From: Picocystis sp. L7
Taxonomy: Eukaryota > Chlorophyta > Picocystophyceae > Picocystales > Picocystaceae
Length of the DNA: 64,000 nt
Reading direction: 5' to 3'
NCBI GenBank assembly: GCA_020975725.1
Contig: QXJR01000008.1
Coordinates: forward strand, 682,001-746,000
Every line of letters starts with the position of its first letter. Positions within the stretch are counted from its first letter, which is position 1. The translations under genes and the position numbers were made by a program. Positions 21,984 through 30,663 of this stretch are shown here, piece by piece. The notes beneath the pieces are model-generated. The model did not search any database and was not told the DNA's origin. It saw nothing but the letters and a program-made list of their open reading frames with translations.

Positions 21984-23828
21984 ATGCGCGTGCGCTGGTT
22001 GAAGCGGCGGACGAATCACGCCGAAGCAGGCGTCCTGGCGGAGCTTCATGCGTCCGAAGGAGGTGGAAACGTGCTCAGAAGGAGCCTGGACAAGGAGCCG
22101 AAGCTGGAAGGTGCACACCTCGAGCTTTCCGACCGCGAGAAGGACTTGGTGCTGCAGTGGCGGAAGAAACGACAACCTCGTGCACACGCGGCCGTCGGCG
22201 TCGCACAAGCGTGCTGGATGGCGCTGGGAGCGGGAGTATTCGTGGGAAAACTTGTGCTGCTGCGCAAGCACCGACCCAAGTGGAAGAGGAAGAAAAATGT
22301 GGCCACCGTCGCATCGGTGGTGGCCGTCTCCCAACCCGTCGGTGTGCCCGTCAACCAAGCCACACGTGCGTTGTTCTATGGATATCCACTGCCATTGTGG
22401 GTGAGAATGCCTGCAGTGATCATGACCTTGTCCCTTCCCGAAGGAACCCTCCAGTTGTTCATCAAAAAGACAGGACAAAGAATCGGCAAGAGAGTGATCA
22501 AGGTGAAAGCAGTGCAGAAACAGTTGCGAGCGTGGGGATTCAAAGGAGCAGAAGCCTGGGCAAAACACAAAACCAAACTTGAACTAAGGACTACGCAGAC
22601 CGCCCTGAACGATGCGTGGAACGCGCTGGAACAGAACCTACCAGATGATGTTCGGGCGCAGATTTCCTGTACAGAACAAAGGATAGGCACCTTCACCAGC
22701 TCCTTGATGGGCTCCATCAACGATGTCTTCGGTGGAGAAATAGAGGAGACAAACATCACAATCACGTCTCATGTTCTCGAGGAAGAAGAGGAGGAAGAAG
22801 AATCTGGTATGAGATGGTTCTTTCCTACCAAAATACGGGTTTGGCTCAGACATCGTGGAGACGAGCCCGAGGTACGTGTCGGTCGCACACAGAGGAATGT
22901 GAAGGACCTGAAAAAGGCAGATTACTCGACTTTGCAGTCCAAAATAAGGGAGCTTGGTGGCCGAAACATGAAGGCATCAGAGATGGCTTGCTTTCTCATC
23001 CAAGAGAAAGGTAATCCGGAAAGAGCATCAGCGGCAGTCTTTTCCACGATGGCATGGCGAAAGAAGTTTCGTTTCATGACGGGGTCCGCATTGAAGGAGT
23101 GGTCTCACTTGGTATTCTTGCATGGGAAGGATAAAGAAGGAATGGCATGTCTCTACATACGGTTGGGTGTAGCAGCGGCCACCCTGAATCGTAAGCAAAT
23201 GGACCGTTTTGCCTGTGCCATCATCTCCTATGCGGAGCTGTGCTGGGCTAAACTCGCAGTGAAAGGGGGGAAAATGCAAGGACAGCTGACAGTGATAGTG
23301 GATTGCCAGAATATCCTTCCCTTCACTCTTCCTGTAAAAAGCGCTCTATACTGTCTCATTCAACTGGACAGAAATTATCCTTGCTTGGCAGGAAAGGTCA
23401 TTATTTACAACACAAGACGAATGCTGCAGCCTGCACTTCGATCAGCTTTCGTAGTTTTGTCCGATTTGACGGTATCAAAGGTATACCTGTACGGCCGAGA
23501 TGAAGCTGCTCACCTGGCACTGGTCGGTCACATTGGTCAAAAGCGACTGCACGCACTTTGGGGAGGGTTGTGCCACTGCACCACATGCAAGGAAATGGTC
23601 GCAAGTGAAGGCCCATACACAGCTATTGTGAAGAAGAGAGGCGTGAAGAGGACGGCTGTTTTGAAGCTCGTGCTCGCCCCGCTGTATGTTTTTAGGGTGG
23701 TCCTGGTTTTTCCTTTCCTGCAGATGTTGGTGAGGTTGGCCGGTTTTTGGCACGCGTTCAGGAAACGAACCCGGGCATTCATTCAAGCAGCCCCCAGCAC
23801 GCAAGTGCCGAGGATTGCACATCATTAG
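21984..23828 (+). CDS. Sec14-like (CRAL-TRIO) lipid-binding protein
   Basis: 614 codons from an ATG at 21984. Residues about 335-520 form a CRAL-TRIO N and lipid-binding region (MACFLIQEKGNPERA, GQLTVIVDCQNILPF, CLAGKVIIYNTRRM, SDLTVSKVYLYG). A hydrophobic segment near residues 70-90, a basic N-terminus and a hydrophobic stretch after residue 550 (LKLVLAPLYVFRVVLVFPFL) suggest membrane association. Sec14-type proteins carry phosphatidylinositol or other lipids between membranes. The region between (about 100-330) has an acidic run EEEEEEEE and no domain I recognise. The ligand cannot be predicted. Confidence 0.75.
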   Translation: MRVRWLKRRTNHAEAGVLAELHASEGGGNVLRRSLDKEPKLEGAHLELSDREKDLVLQWRKKRQPRAHAAVGVAQACWMALGAGVFVGKLVLLRKHRPKWKRKKNVATVASVVAVSQPVGVPVNQATRALFYGYPLPLWVRMPAVIMTLSLPEGTLQLFIKKTGQRIGKRVIKVKAVQKQLRAWGFKGAEAWAKHKTKLELRTTQTALNDAWNALEQNLPDDVRAQISCTEQRIGTFTSSLMGSINDVFGGEIEETNITITSHVLEEEEEEEESGMRWFFPTKIRVWLRHRGDEPEVRVGRTQRNVKDLKKADYSTLQSKIRELGGRNMKASEMACFLIQEKGNPERASAAVFSTMAWRKKFRFMTGSALKEWSHLVFLHGKDKEGMACLYIRLGVAAATLNRKQMDRFACAIISYAELCWAKLAVKGGKMQGQLTVIVDCQNILPFTLPVKSALYCLIQLDRNYPCLAGKVIIYNTRRMLQPALRSAFVVLSDLTVSKVYLYGRDEAAHLALVGHIGQKRLHALWGGLCHCTTCKEMVASEGPYTAIVKKRGVKRTAVLKLVLAPLYVFRVVLVFPFLQMLVRLAGFWHAFRKRTRAFIQAAPSTQVPRIAHH

Positions 23829-23906
23829 CACAGCACACCCACATCTTGCAAGACGTTGCACCGCAGCAAGTTGCAATGCACTCGTCCACGATATTGATTT
23901 GGATTC

Positions 23907-24818
23907 TCAGGCAAGATTTCCAGCTTCTTTGCACGCATGGCATAGGTTTGGATGGGCATTTTTGGAGGCATGCTCCATCAAGTCGCCTCCGCAAGTAAGG
24001 CAATGGTTGGTCGGATCCGACAGCTTTTGCCACATCCAGATGTTTCGTCCCATGATTTTATCGATTTCCCTACTTGCTTCGTTCAGATCTCTTTCTTGCA
24101 TCAGCGGCTCTCCGATACAATCGTCCAGGCCAATAGATTGGAGCACAAGGTAGGATCGATTGTCTGCGTCCAACGCTTGCGCAAACTCGGACAGTTTCTG
24201 GAAGTAATCCTTCACTTCTTGCATGAGCCTTTCTCCCACCTCGCATTTCTCTTCGTACAACACCCTCCATTCCACGTGTGCATCGGTCCAGGCGTGGAGG
24301 TTCAGGACTCTTTGGCACTCTTCCACGGCCTGTTTGCAATAGTTTTTCTTCCCACCTTTCCCTTTGTTTTTGGCCAGCTGCACCAGCACGTGTACTTTGA
24401 GGGAAGCACATTCCAAGGCGTGTGGCGCACAATTCGTGGCGCGTTCGGCGTATTCGAGGGCCGCGCGCAAGAACAGCTGTCGATATTCTGGCAGTGCCTT
24501 TCGATCGTCGCAGGCTGCAAATCCTCTCCATTTGAGGAAGAACTTCCGCGGCTGTGGGAGCGCATCCCACACCGCTTCGGTGTACTGGTCGGCCAGCCGA
24601 CAGTTCATCCGACACCGAAAGTGGTGCGGCAGCGCCAGATGCAAAGCCATGGCGTCCATCGAAGGACCATGGCGGTCTTCCACGAGCGACGTGCAACGTT
24701 GCACGGCCGTGCTCACGCGGAACGCGCCGGAGAGGCGCGGTCCTTGCTTCTCGCCTCGCTCTCGACGCACGCCGCGGCATTCCTCCTGGACGAGGGTCTC
24801 CACGCGACGTCGATCCAT
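23907..24818 (-). CDS. TPR-like protein with C-terminal zinc ribbon, function unknown
   Basis: 303 residues from the ATG at 24818 (MDRRRVETLVQEEC). The middle (YRQLFLRAALEYAERATN, then KQAVEECQRVLNLHAW) resembles the TPR-like DUF627 region that plants fuse to ubiquitin-hydrolase-like domains, but no such domain follows here. The last 40 residues contain two CxxC pairs (CLTCGG and CHACKE) typical of a zinc ribbon. The protein converges on the Sec14-like gene with a 78-base gap. The open frame continues upstream of 24818, but that part is low-complexity and lacks a convincing start. Confidence 0.6.
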   Translation of the reverse strand: MDRRRVETLVQEECRGVRRERGEKQGPRLSGAFRVSTAVQRCTSLVEDRHGPSMDAMALHLALPHHFRCRMNCRLADQYTEAVWDALPQPRKFFLKWRGFAACDDRKALPEYRQLFLRAALEYAERATNCAPHALECASLKVHVLVQLAKNKGKGGKKNYCKQAVEECQRVLNLHAWTDAHVEWRVLYEEKCEVGERLMQEVKDYFQKLSEFAQALDADNRSYLVLQSIGLDDCIGEPLMQERDLNEASREIDKIMGRNIWMWQKLSDPTNHCLTCGGDLMEHASKNAHPNLCHACKEAGNLA

Positions 24819-25021
24819 GGCTGCAGGCGTGCAGTCGTCGTGCAGCTCACTCCATCGAAGCGGAAGCGCACGTAGAAGGAGGCGGATGCGTCGCAAGCGC
24901 ACGTGAGAAAGGATGGAAGGAAGGTATGGGAACCGAGATGACCAGGTGCATGGCCGAATCATCTGTCTGGGGTGGAAGCAGAGCTTTCGACTCCAATTTA
25001 CAACGAGCGGACAGGTCGGCA

Positions 25022-26128
25022 TCAAGTGGCGGGGCCGCTGGAGAACTTCCCAAGGGCCTGCTTCAAACTCAGGCTGGTGACGGGCTTGCGGATGAAGGCG
25101 TTGATCCCGCATTTCAGACCTGTCTCCATGTCCTCGCCCATCGTGGCCAAATCGTCCTTCTCCACCGAAGTCACCGCCAGGATCGGGGTAGGGACCACCC
25201 CCAACTCGCGCTCAATCTGACGAATCGCCGAGACCGTCTCGTACCACTTGAAAGCAGAGCACTGGTCACAGCAAGGTTCCATGTCCACGCCACCCTCATG
25301 CCTGGGCCCATCCAAAGAATGTTCCAGCTCCAAATCGATCAGAATGGCGTCCAAACAGGACTTCTCCGGAGACGATGCGGTGCACATCATTCGGAAGATG
25401 CTCATCGCGTCCTTTCCTTGGTTGGCAGTGTTGACGTTGTACCCCATCCTCTCCAGCATCACCTTCATTATTTTCCTATTGGTCTCGTTGTTGTCGCAAA
25501 CCAGCACTTGGAACGCGACTTCCCTGCAGTCTTCCACTCCTGTCACGCGCACACCTTCCTCCTGCACTGCATCCATCTCCCTTGCGCTTGTCGTGACCAC
25601 CTCTCCACCCCCTTCTTCGCCTGGAGGAGGCCGGCATCCAGGCGAGAGTTCAGTCACCGACATCAGGACCGCGGGTCCCTTGCCTGCAATGCGGGATGCC
25701 GCACATTGGACCATCACGGAAGAGCCGTCTTTCGCCACGAGCACTGCGTCCTGCGCATCTGCTGCTCCTCGTTTCAGCGCGATGCGAAAGAGTTCGTGCA
25801 CCGACGCACCGGAGGAGCAGCGGAGGGCAGAGGACGGATCCTTTCCCATCACTTCCTCGGCGAAGTATCCACTTAGGAGTTCCATCCTTTCGTTCCACGC
25901 CACCGTGCGGAGGTTCTCGTCCACGGCAAACAGCGGAACTGGCACCTCTTCCACGTTCACCTTCATGCCGTTGTCTCTCGCTTGCTGGGCGAAGAGGTCG
26001 CCTCCTGCACCTCCTGCCTTCCATCCGTTCATTTCGCGTCCGAAGGACGTCTTCGTGAGCTCTTCCACGAATCGTTTGGCCTCCATGACGTCCCCAAACG
26101 CGCCATCCACGCCTTCGATGCGTCCCAT
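25022..26128 (-). CDS. PAS domain plus response-regulator receiver protein, no kinase
   Basis: 368 residues from the ATG at 26128. A PAS domain (VPVPLFAVDENLRTVAWNERM and onward) is followed by an acidic linker and a C-terminal receiver domain. VLVCDNNETN gives the acidic pocket (second position Asn), AILIDLELE holds the phospho-acceptor Asp, ILAVTS the conserved Thr/Ser, and AFIRKPV the Lys. No histidine-kinase dimerisation or ATPase domain lies between, nor any output domain after. It would act as a sensor-like receiver in a phosphorelay, with the upstream kinase encoded elsewhere. An insertion (CCDQCSAF) between Asp and Thr regions is unusual. The frame is open 15 codons further upstream without an ATG, so an upstream exon is possible. 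Confidence 0.78.
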   Translation of the reverse strand: MGRIEGVDGAFGDVMEAKRFVEELTKTSFGREMNGWKAGGAGGDLFAQQARDNGMKVNVEEVPVPLFAVDENLRTVAWNERMELLSGYFAEEVMGKDPSSALRCSSGASVHELFRIALKRGAADAQDAVLVAKDGSSVMVQCAASRIAGKGPAVLMSVTELSPGCRPPPGEEGGGEVVTTSAREMDAVQEEGVRVTGVEDCREVAFQVLVCDNNETNRKIMKVMLERMGYNVNTANQGKDAMSIFRMMCTASSPEKSCLDAILIDLELEHSLDGPRHEGGVDMEPCCDQCSAFKWYETVSAIRQIERELGVVPTPILAVTSVEKDDLATMGEDMETGLKCGINAFIRKPVTSLSLKQALGKFSSGPAT

Positions 26129-26997
26129 CGGGATGCGACTGTGTCCGACAAATGAAGCCGAAGTGCCACACACGCGCCACAGTGGAGATCTTCGACCGTC
26201 CCTTTCGATCGGAACGTCCTTCCAATGGATAGGACGACGGCTCGGGTTCGATCCCCCACGCGAAACGGAGGAGTCGGAACGCGAAAGGGGAACCGGGGCG
26301 ATGCGTTCCCGTCGCGACGAGGACGTGGTCGTTCACGTGAGGGAAGGAACGGAGCCACGCCGGGCGTCCTCGTCGGGATGGGATGGGCCGGTCCGCCCCG
26401 TGCAAGAGGTGGCGGTGGCGAACCCCGACCTCTCGTGTGGACGGTTGGACCGATGGAAACGGCGATGCTCAGATACTCCTCCCCAACTCGAAGATATCCA
26501 AGTAATGGGGGAAGATCTCAGACGACCGGAGATATTGGCCCACCTGGGACTCCGAACTTCAAGACCTACAGTTGGCGTGGAGGGCTTGGGGTCCTCGAGA
26601 GAGTCCTCTGCAGTGATTAAAGACCTGGACACCGCGATCCCGAAACATAAGCCTCCGAGGACACATACAAGCTGCAGCCGCCCTCTGCGCGTGCGGTGCA
26701 TTGGAACGGCTTCGAACGCCCATTCTCTACACTTCCCGCGCAGGAACCATATGACCCCGAACCACGATCCTCTGCGGGCATGTTCCGAGCCACACTCGGA
26801 CTGCCGTACGGGGATATTTTTCGGTCCTCGGATCGTCGGCGATGGGAGTTTCATCCTTCGAACTGGCCCTCAACCACAGGAGTGGAGGCTTGCACCAGCC
26901 ACATGACAATGCTGCATCCATCGATGAATGGCTCATCCGATGCCGATCGCTCGAGCATAGCGAGCTTGTTACGGGGGATGATGAATTCGTGCCAATG
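26129..26997. other. Intergenic, one weak minus-strand candidate
   Basis: No firm gene. A minus-strand frame starting near 26,701 opens MHRTRRGRLQLVCVLGGLC, a possible signal anchor, and runs about 120 codons to 26333 but then becomes low-complexity; I do not count it as a gene. Confidence 0.3.
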
Positions 26998-27597
26998 TCA
27001 ATTAAGAGGGGACCCTCGTCTGTCCTTGGGGATGGAGCAGTCGCCCACTGGTGCATCGTACGCTGAGTTCCAAAAATAAAAGGCACCAACGGCAGCAGAC
27101 GCCGATCCTATCACTGCTGCAAACCTCCAGCCTGGGAGCCGAAGAATCGGCTTGCGTGTGGGATGGCTTGCCTCTTGGGAGCTTGAGTTCTTCTGCCCCC
27201 GAAACCGATGCAGAATCTCGTCCAGCTCACCATTGTCTGACTTGGAAGGTCCTGCAGCATCTCCAGAAGCAGTCTGGTCTTTAGCAGCCTGATTCTCCCT
27301 CATCCTTCGGGCTGCTGCCCATCTTGCCTGCATAGCTGGTCCATCTGCCATACGTGCACGACCGATCCCGCCCTCGTCCCAAAACTTCTTCTGCACGTCA
27401 TCTTGCAAAGACTGATACGCTTGAAGGAGCTCTTTGAACTTCTCATCTGCCTTGACCTTCTCCTCGGGAGTGTTGACAGTGTCAGGATGGATTTCCCTGG
27501 CCTTTTGGCGGAAGGCTCGCTTGATCTCTGGCAAGGAAGTACCAGGTTCCAAGCCCAACACCTCGTAAGGATTCACGAAATCCTTCTCGTCGAACAT
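26998..27597 (-). CDS. J-domain protein with C-terminal membrane helix
   Basis: 199 residues from the ATG at 27597. The J domain opens the protein: NPYEVLGLEPGTSLPEIKRA, the HPD motif in EIHPDT, and FKELLQAYQSLQDD. J domains stimulate Hsp70 ATPase activity. After a charged linker comes one hydrophobic segment (WRFAAVIGSASAAVGAFYFW) near the end, so it is probably tail-anchored or spans an organellar membrane. No zinc-finger or C-terminal client-binding domain is present, so it is a class III (DnaJC) type. The frame stays open upstream, and a possible targeting exon starts at an ATG at 27962 in another frame (MTIAVVQAFSSASLPVPGG), but I could not define its splice. Confidence 0.78.
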   Translation of the reverse strand: MFDEKDFVNPYEVLGLEPGTSLPEIKRAFRQKAREIHPDTVNTPEEKVKADEKFKELLQAYQSLQDDVQKKFWDEGGIGRARMADGPAMQARWAAARRMRENQAAKDQTASGDAAGPSKSDNGELDEILHRFRGQKNSSSQEASHPTRKPILRLPGWRFAAVIGSASAAVGAFYFWNSAYDAPVGDCSIPKDRRGSPLN

Positions 27598-28809
27598 GGG
27601 ATCCAGCCCCGCTTGCCTATCCTGCCAGACGTCGAAACAGCCACAATGCGCTTCGAAGACCAGATGTTGGCCACCGAATTCGCTCGACGCCTTTGCGCAC
27701 TCCCACACCCCTGTTCGCGCTCCGCCGACGCTTGCTTTTTCTGCACGATCTCAGACACCCGTCCCCGTCTCACATCGGCATCTAATGCTGCACAACACGT
27801 GGCGAATTCTGGGAGGCAGTGCTCTTCCACGAGCGGCTTTGTGACGACACCCTTCGCGTGGCCTCGATTCGTTCCTGGCCCCACTGAACCTGTGAACTTC
27901 GATGGACCACCTGGTACAGGCAAGCTAGCAGATGAGAATGCCTGCACCACAGCAATTGTCATGAAAGGGAGGAACCTCGTGAAGTCAGGCAGTGGAAGAT
28001 GGGAAACACAACTGGCGGTGAGTAGCACTGGATGCAATCGTGCGATGCAGAGTCCATGAAGCGTTCAGGAGGGATTGTCCGGTGAAGAGGGACCCCCTGC
28101 GAGCTGCAAGTGGTTGTGGATAGGAAAGGAGGGAACGTGTCCTTGATCCATCCATCTGCACTGCGAATGAAGCAAAGAATCTTCCATTCGCATCGACGTG
28201 TGGGGCCCTCTTCCGCCTGATTTCATGGCTTCGTGCGTTTGCTCGCGTCCCTACTAGCGCTTGGCGTGGCCGATATTCCGCCAGAGCGTTTGCCTTCCAA
28301 TCCCTGGTCTGTTTCGCTCCAACAAGAGGGTCTGGGACCAGACCATACACGTCTGGTAGGCACCATCCTGTTTCGTTCTCATCTGCTCCTGTTGAAACAC
28401 TGCATCGTAGGAGGAGAAAACTGTCCGACGACCTCAGAGACCCTGAGACTGGATCCACCCAGGGTCGCCCCAGAAGGAGGTTCAGGGTCGGTCCTCGATC
28501 CACGAAACGTCGGTTCCAGCTGGACCACAACAGCACGAAGGCGAAGTCCACGGTGGAGAACAGAGGCTCCGACGTAGAAGAAACACCGACCCGAACATGT
28601 TGCAGCGAAGTTGATACAGGACTGTGCACCTTGGATCTTGGGCGGCGCGTTTGGGATATCGGAATTGCTCCTCATTACAGACGTACACGTTCTGGAGGCG
28701 GAGCACCTTCGGAACTGCTGTATCTACTTGACGATCGCGACAGGAAAGCTACTGCCTCTCCGTTGCGTCGAAGTATTTTATAACCCACGGCCCCGAACGA
28801 CCTGACCCC
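27598..28809. other. Intergenic, possible 5' exon of the J-domain gene
   Basis: About 1.2 kb between divergent J-domain and NIPA genes. The minus-strand frame from 27962 resembles a transit peptide and may be part of the J-domain gene. The rest shows no supported gene; a plus-strand frame at 28233-28577 that vaguely resembles a serine protease is rejected. Confidence 0.35.
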
Positions 28810-30154
28810 ATGGAATGGATCGTGGGAGTCATACTGAAGCTGGTAAGCGCCAAGGCGTGGGCCAAAGAACCAAGTTGACCGTGAAGGGAACCTTACTGAC
28901 CATCCGAGATCTGGCGTGCGCCTTTCACTTGCAAAGGTGGGGTGTTTCATGGCAACACTAGGCACTAGCCTGATGAAGCTAGGACACATGAAAGCCTGCG
29001 CTGCTTTTTCCAAAGACGGGACGAAGATCCAGGCTCGATCCGTCCGAGATTGGCAGGTCGGTGCTTTCCTTTTTGCCTTGGGTAACGTATCCAACTTCGC
29101 ATCATTTGCGTTTGCAGCCCAGTCGCTTCTTGCTTCTTTCGGTACCGTGGAATTCGTCTTTCATGCTGCCTTTGCAAAACTTATTCTCAAGGAAGTTCTG
29201 ACCCTACATGTTTTGACTGGAACAGCTGGGGTGATTCTTGGATTGATCCTACTTGTGATTTTTGGCAACCGCGCTTCGAATGACCTCACAGCTTCTGAGT
29301 TGATGACTCTGTACGAGAATCCAGGATACATTGCATTCCTCGCGGTAGCGGGCGTGACATTCTTGATGGCCTGCGGAGTGTACTACTGGGGTAGAGAGGT
29401 CGTGCAGCCGGACACGAAGCCAGTGCAGCACTCGTTCGTCCGTCGAGTGCTTCCATTCAGCTATTCAATGCTTTCTGCAATCATCGGCTCTCAAAGCGTC
29501 CTCTTCAGCAAATGTTTATCTACCCTTCTGCGCAAGACAATATCTGGAGAGAACCAGGCCGGTTCATGGTTCACATGGGTCTGTTTATTCTTGTTCCTCT
29601 GCACTGCAGGTTTTTGGGTAGTACAGCTCAACAAAGGCTTGCAGATGTTCGACGTACTGGTGATAGTTCCTCTCATGCAGATCTGCTGGACGCTTTCGGC
29701 TATCGTCAGTGGTGGGATATATTTCCACGAGTTCCAAGACTTCTCACGAACGCAGGCTGCGGCGTTTTGTGCGGGCATTGCGATTGCAGTGGGCAGTGTG
29801 TACATCTTGATCACGGGTGGTGGCAGCATGGTCAAGGTATCTCCTGAACCAGGCCGTGATTCTCTCACCCTCCCACCTCAACAGTCTGAGCTGCAGCAAT
29901 GCGTTGGCGCTTCTCCCAAGGAAGGACCTGAAGAGAGATCGAACATGCCTGCCAGCGTGTCTCCTGCGTCCCTTCGTCGGACCTCCGTCTGCAGCCCGCG
30001 CCAGTTTCTTGGCCTGCACGAAGGTCTGCCTCCGCACCATCCTCCACCGTGGTCCACTCCTCGAGATTCCGCTTCCTTTTCGCCGCCTTGGTTTCGGAAC
30101 GAGACGTCCATGGACACGTTTCAGGGTCCAGGGTCGCCCCTCCCCCGAAGTTAA
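28810..30154 (+). CDS. NIPA-type magnesium transporter / DMT-superfamily membrane protein
   Basis: Exon 1 (28810-28842, MEWIVGVILKL) joins exon 2 (28937-30154, VGCFMATLGTSLMKL) through a 94-bp intron with donor GTAAGC, a TTACTGACC branch site and AAAG acceptor. The join completes the first transmembrane helix exactly as the family expects. 416 residues with about nine helices follow, including FASFAFAAQSLLASFGTVEFV and AFAKLILKE, hallmarks of NIPA proteins, then a Pro/Ser-rich cytosolic tail of about 110 residues. NIPA proteins are linked to Mg2+ transport in animals; the plant versions are less certain, so the ion is inferred. Confidence 0.85.
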
Positions 30155-30663
30155 CCGAAGGGTTCACAACCCCGGGGTCCGAGGTTAATTCCTCGATTAA
30201 TTCGGGAAGGATCTCGAACGTGCTTCGCGAGACATTTCCGACTTGATTCGTGCTCGAAAGCACGCCGTGCTTCGCTCCTCTTTCGCCTCCGAAGGCGCGT
30301 TGCAAGGTCGAAGAGGATACAGAAAGGTGGTGTGAAGGTCCTGGAAGACGAAGCACGGGACGCGAAGGTCCGTGGACGCGAGAAAAGGGTCAACTTCCGG
30401 TCGTGGGAGGAGGAGACTAGGAGACGGAGCACGTGCGTGACGAAGCCGAACGACGTGCGCCCAGTGGTGGGAGACAGCATCCGACAGAGGCAAAACAAAA
30501 CGTTCGAGGAGATCGTGGGGTTTTCCAGCGACAAAAGGCGAGGAGCTGGGACTTTGGAGTGCCTTGACCAGACGTCGCTTCGAGGTCCCCTCGCCTTTCT
30601 CAATAGGTGCGGGAGAAAGGTGCCGAAGGAAAGGCACCACTCTTGCGAGATTGGAAAGTTACC
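30155..30663. other. Intergenic, no gene seen
   Basis: Between NIPA and the SGR2-like gene, both on the plus strand. Arg-rich open frames only. GAAAAGGGTCAAC at about 30,383 resembles GAAAGGGTC sequences before the MRG and asparagine synthetase genes. Confidence 0.4.

Noticed and set aside
28233-28577. Trypsin-like reading frame (NPWSVSLQ, later KHCIV)
   Set aside because: No ATG, a stop just upstream, no catalytic Asp or GDSGG region, and the His context (LKHC) is not the family's AAHC.
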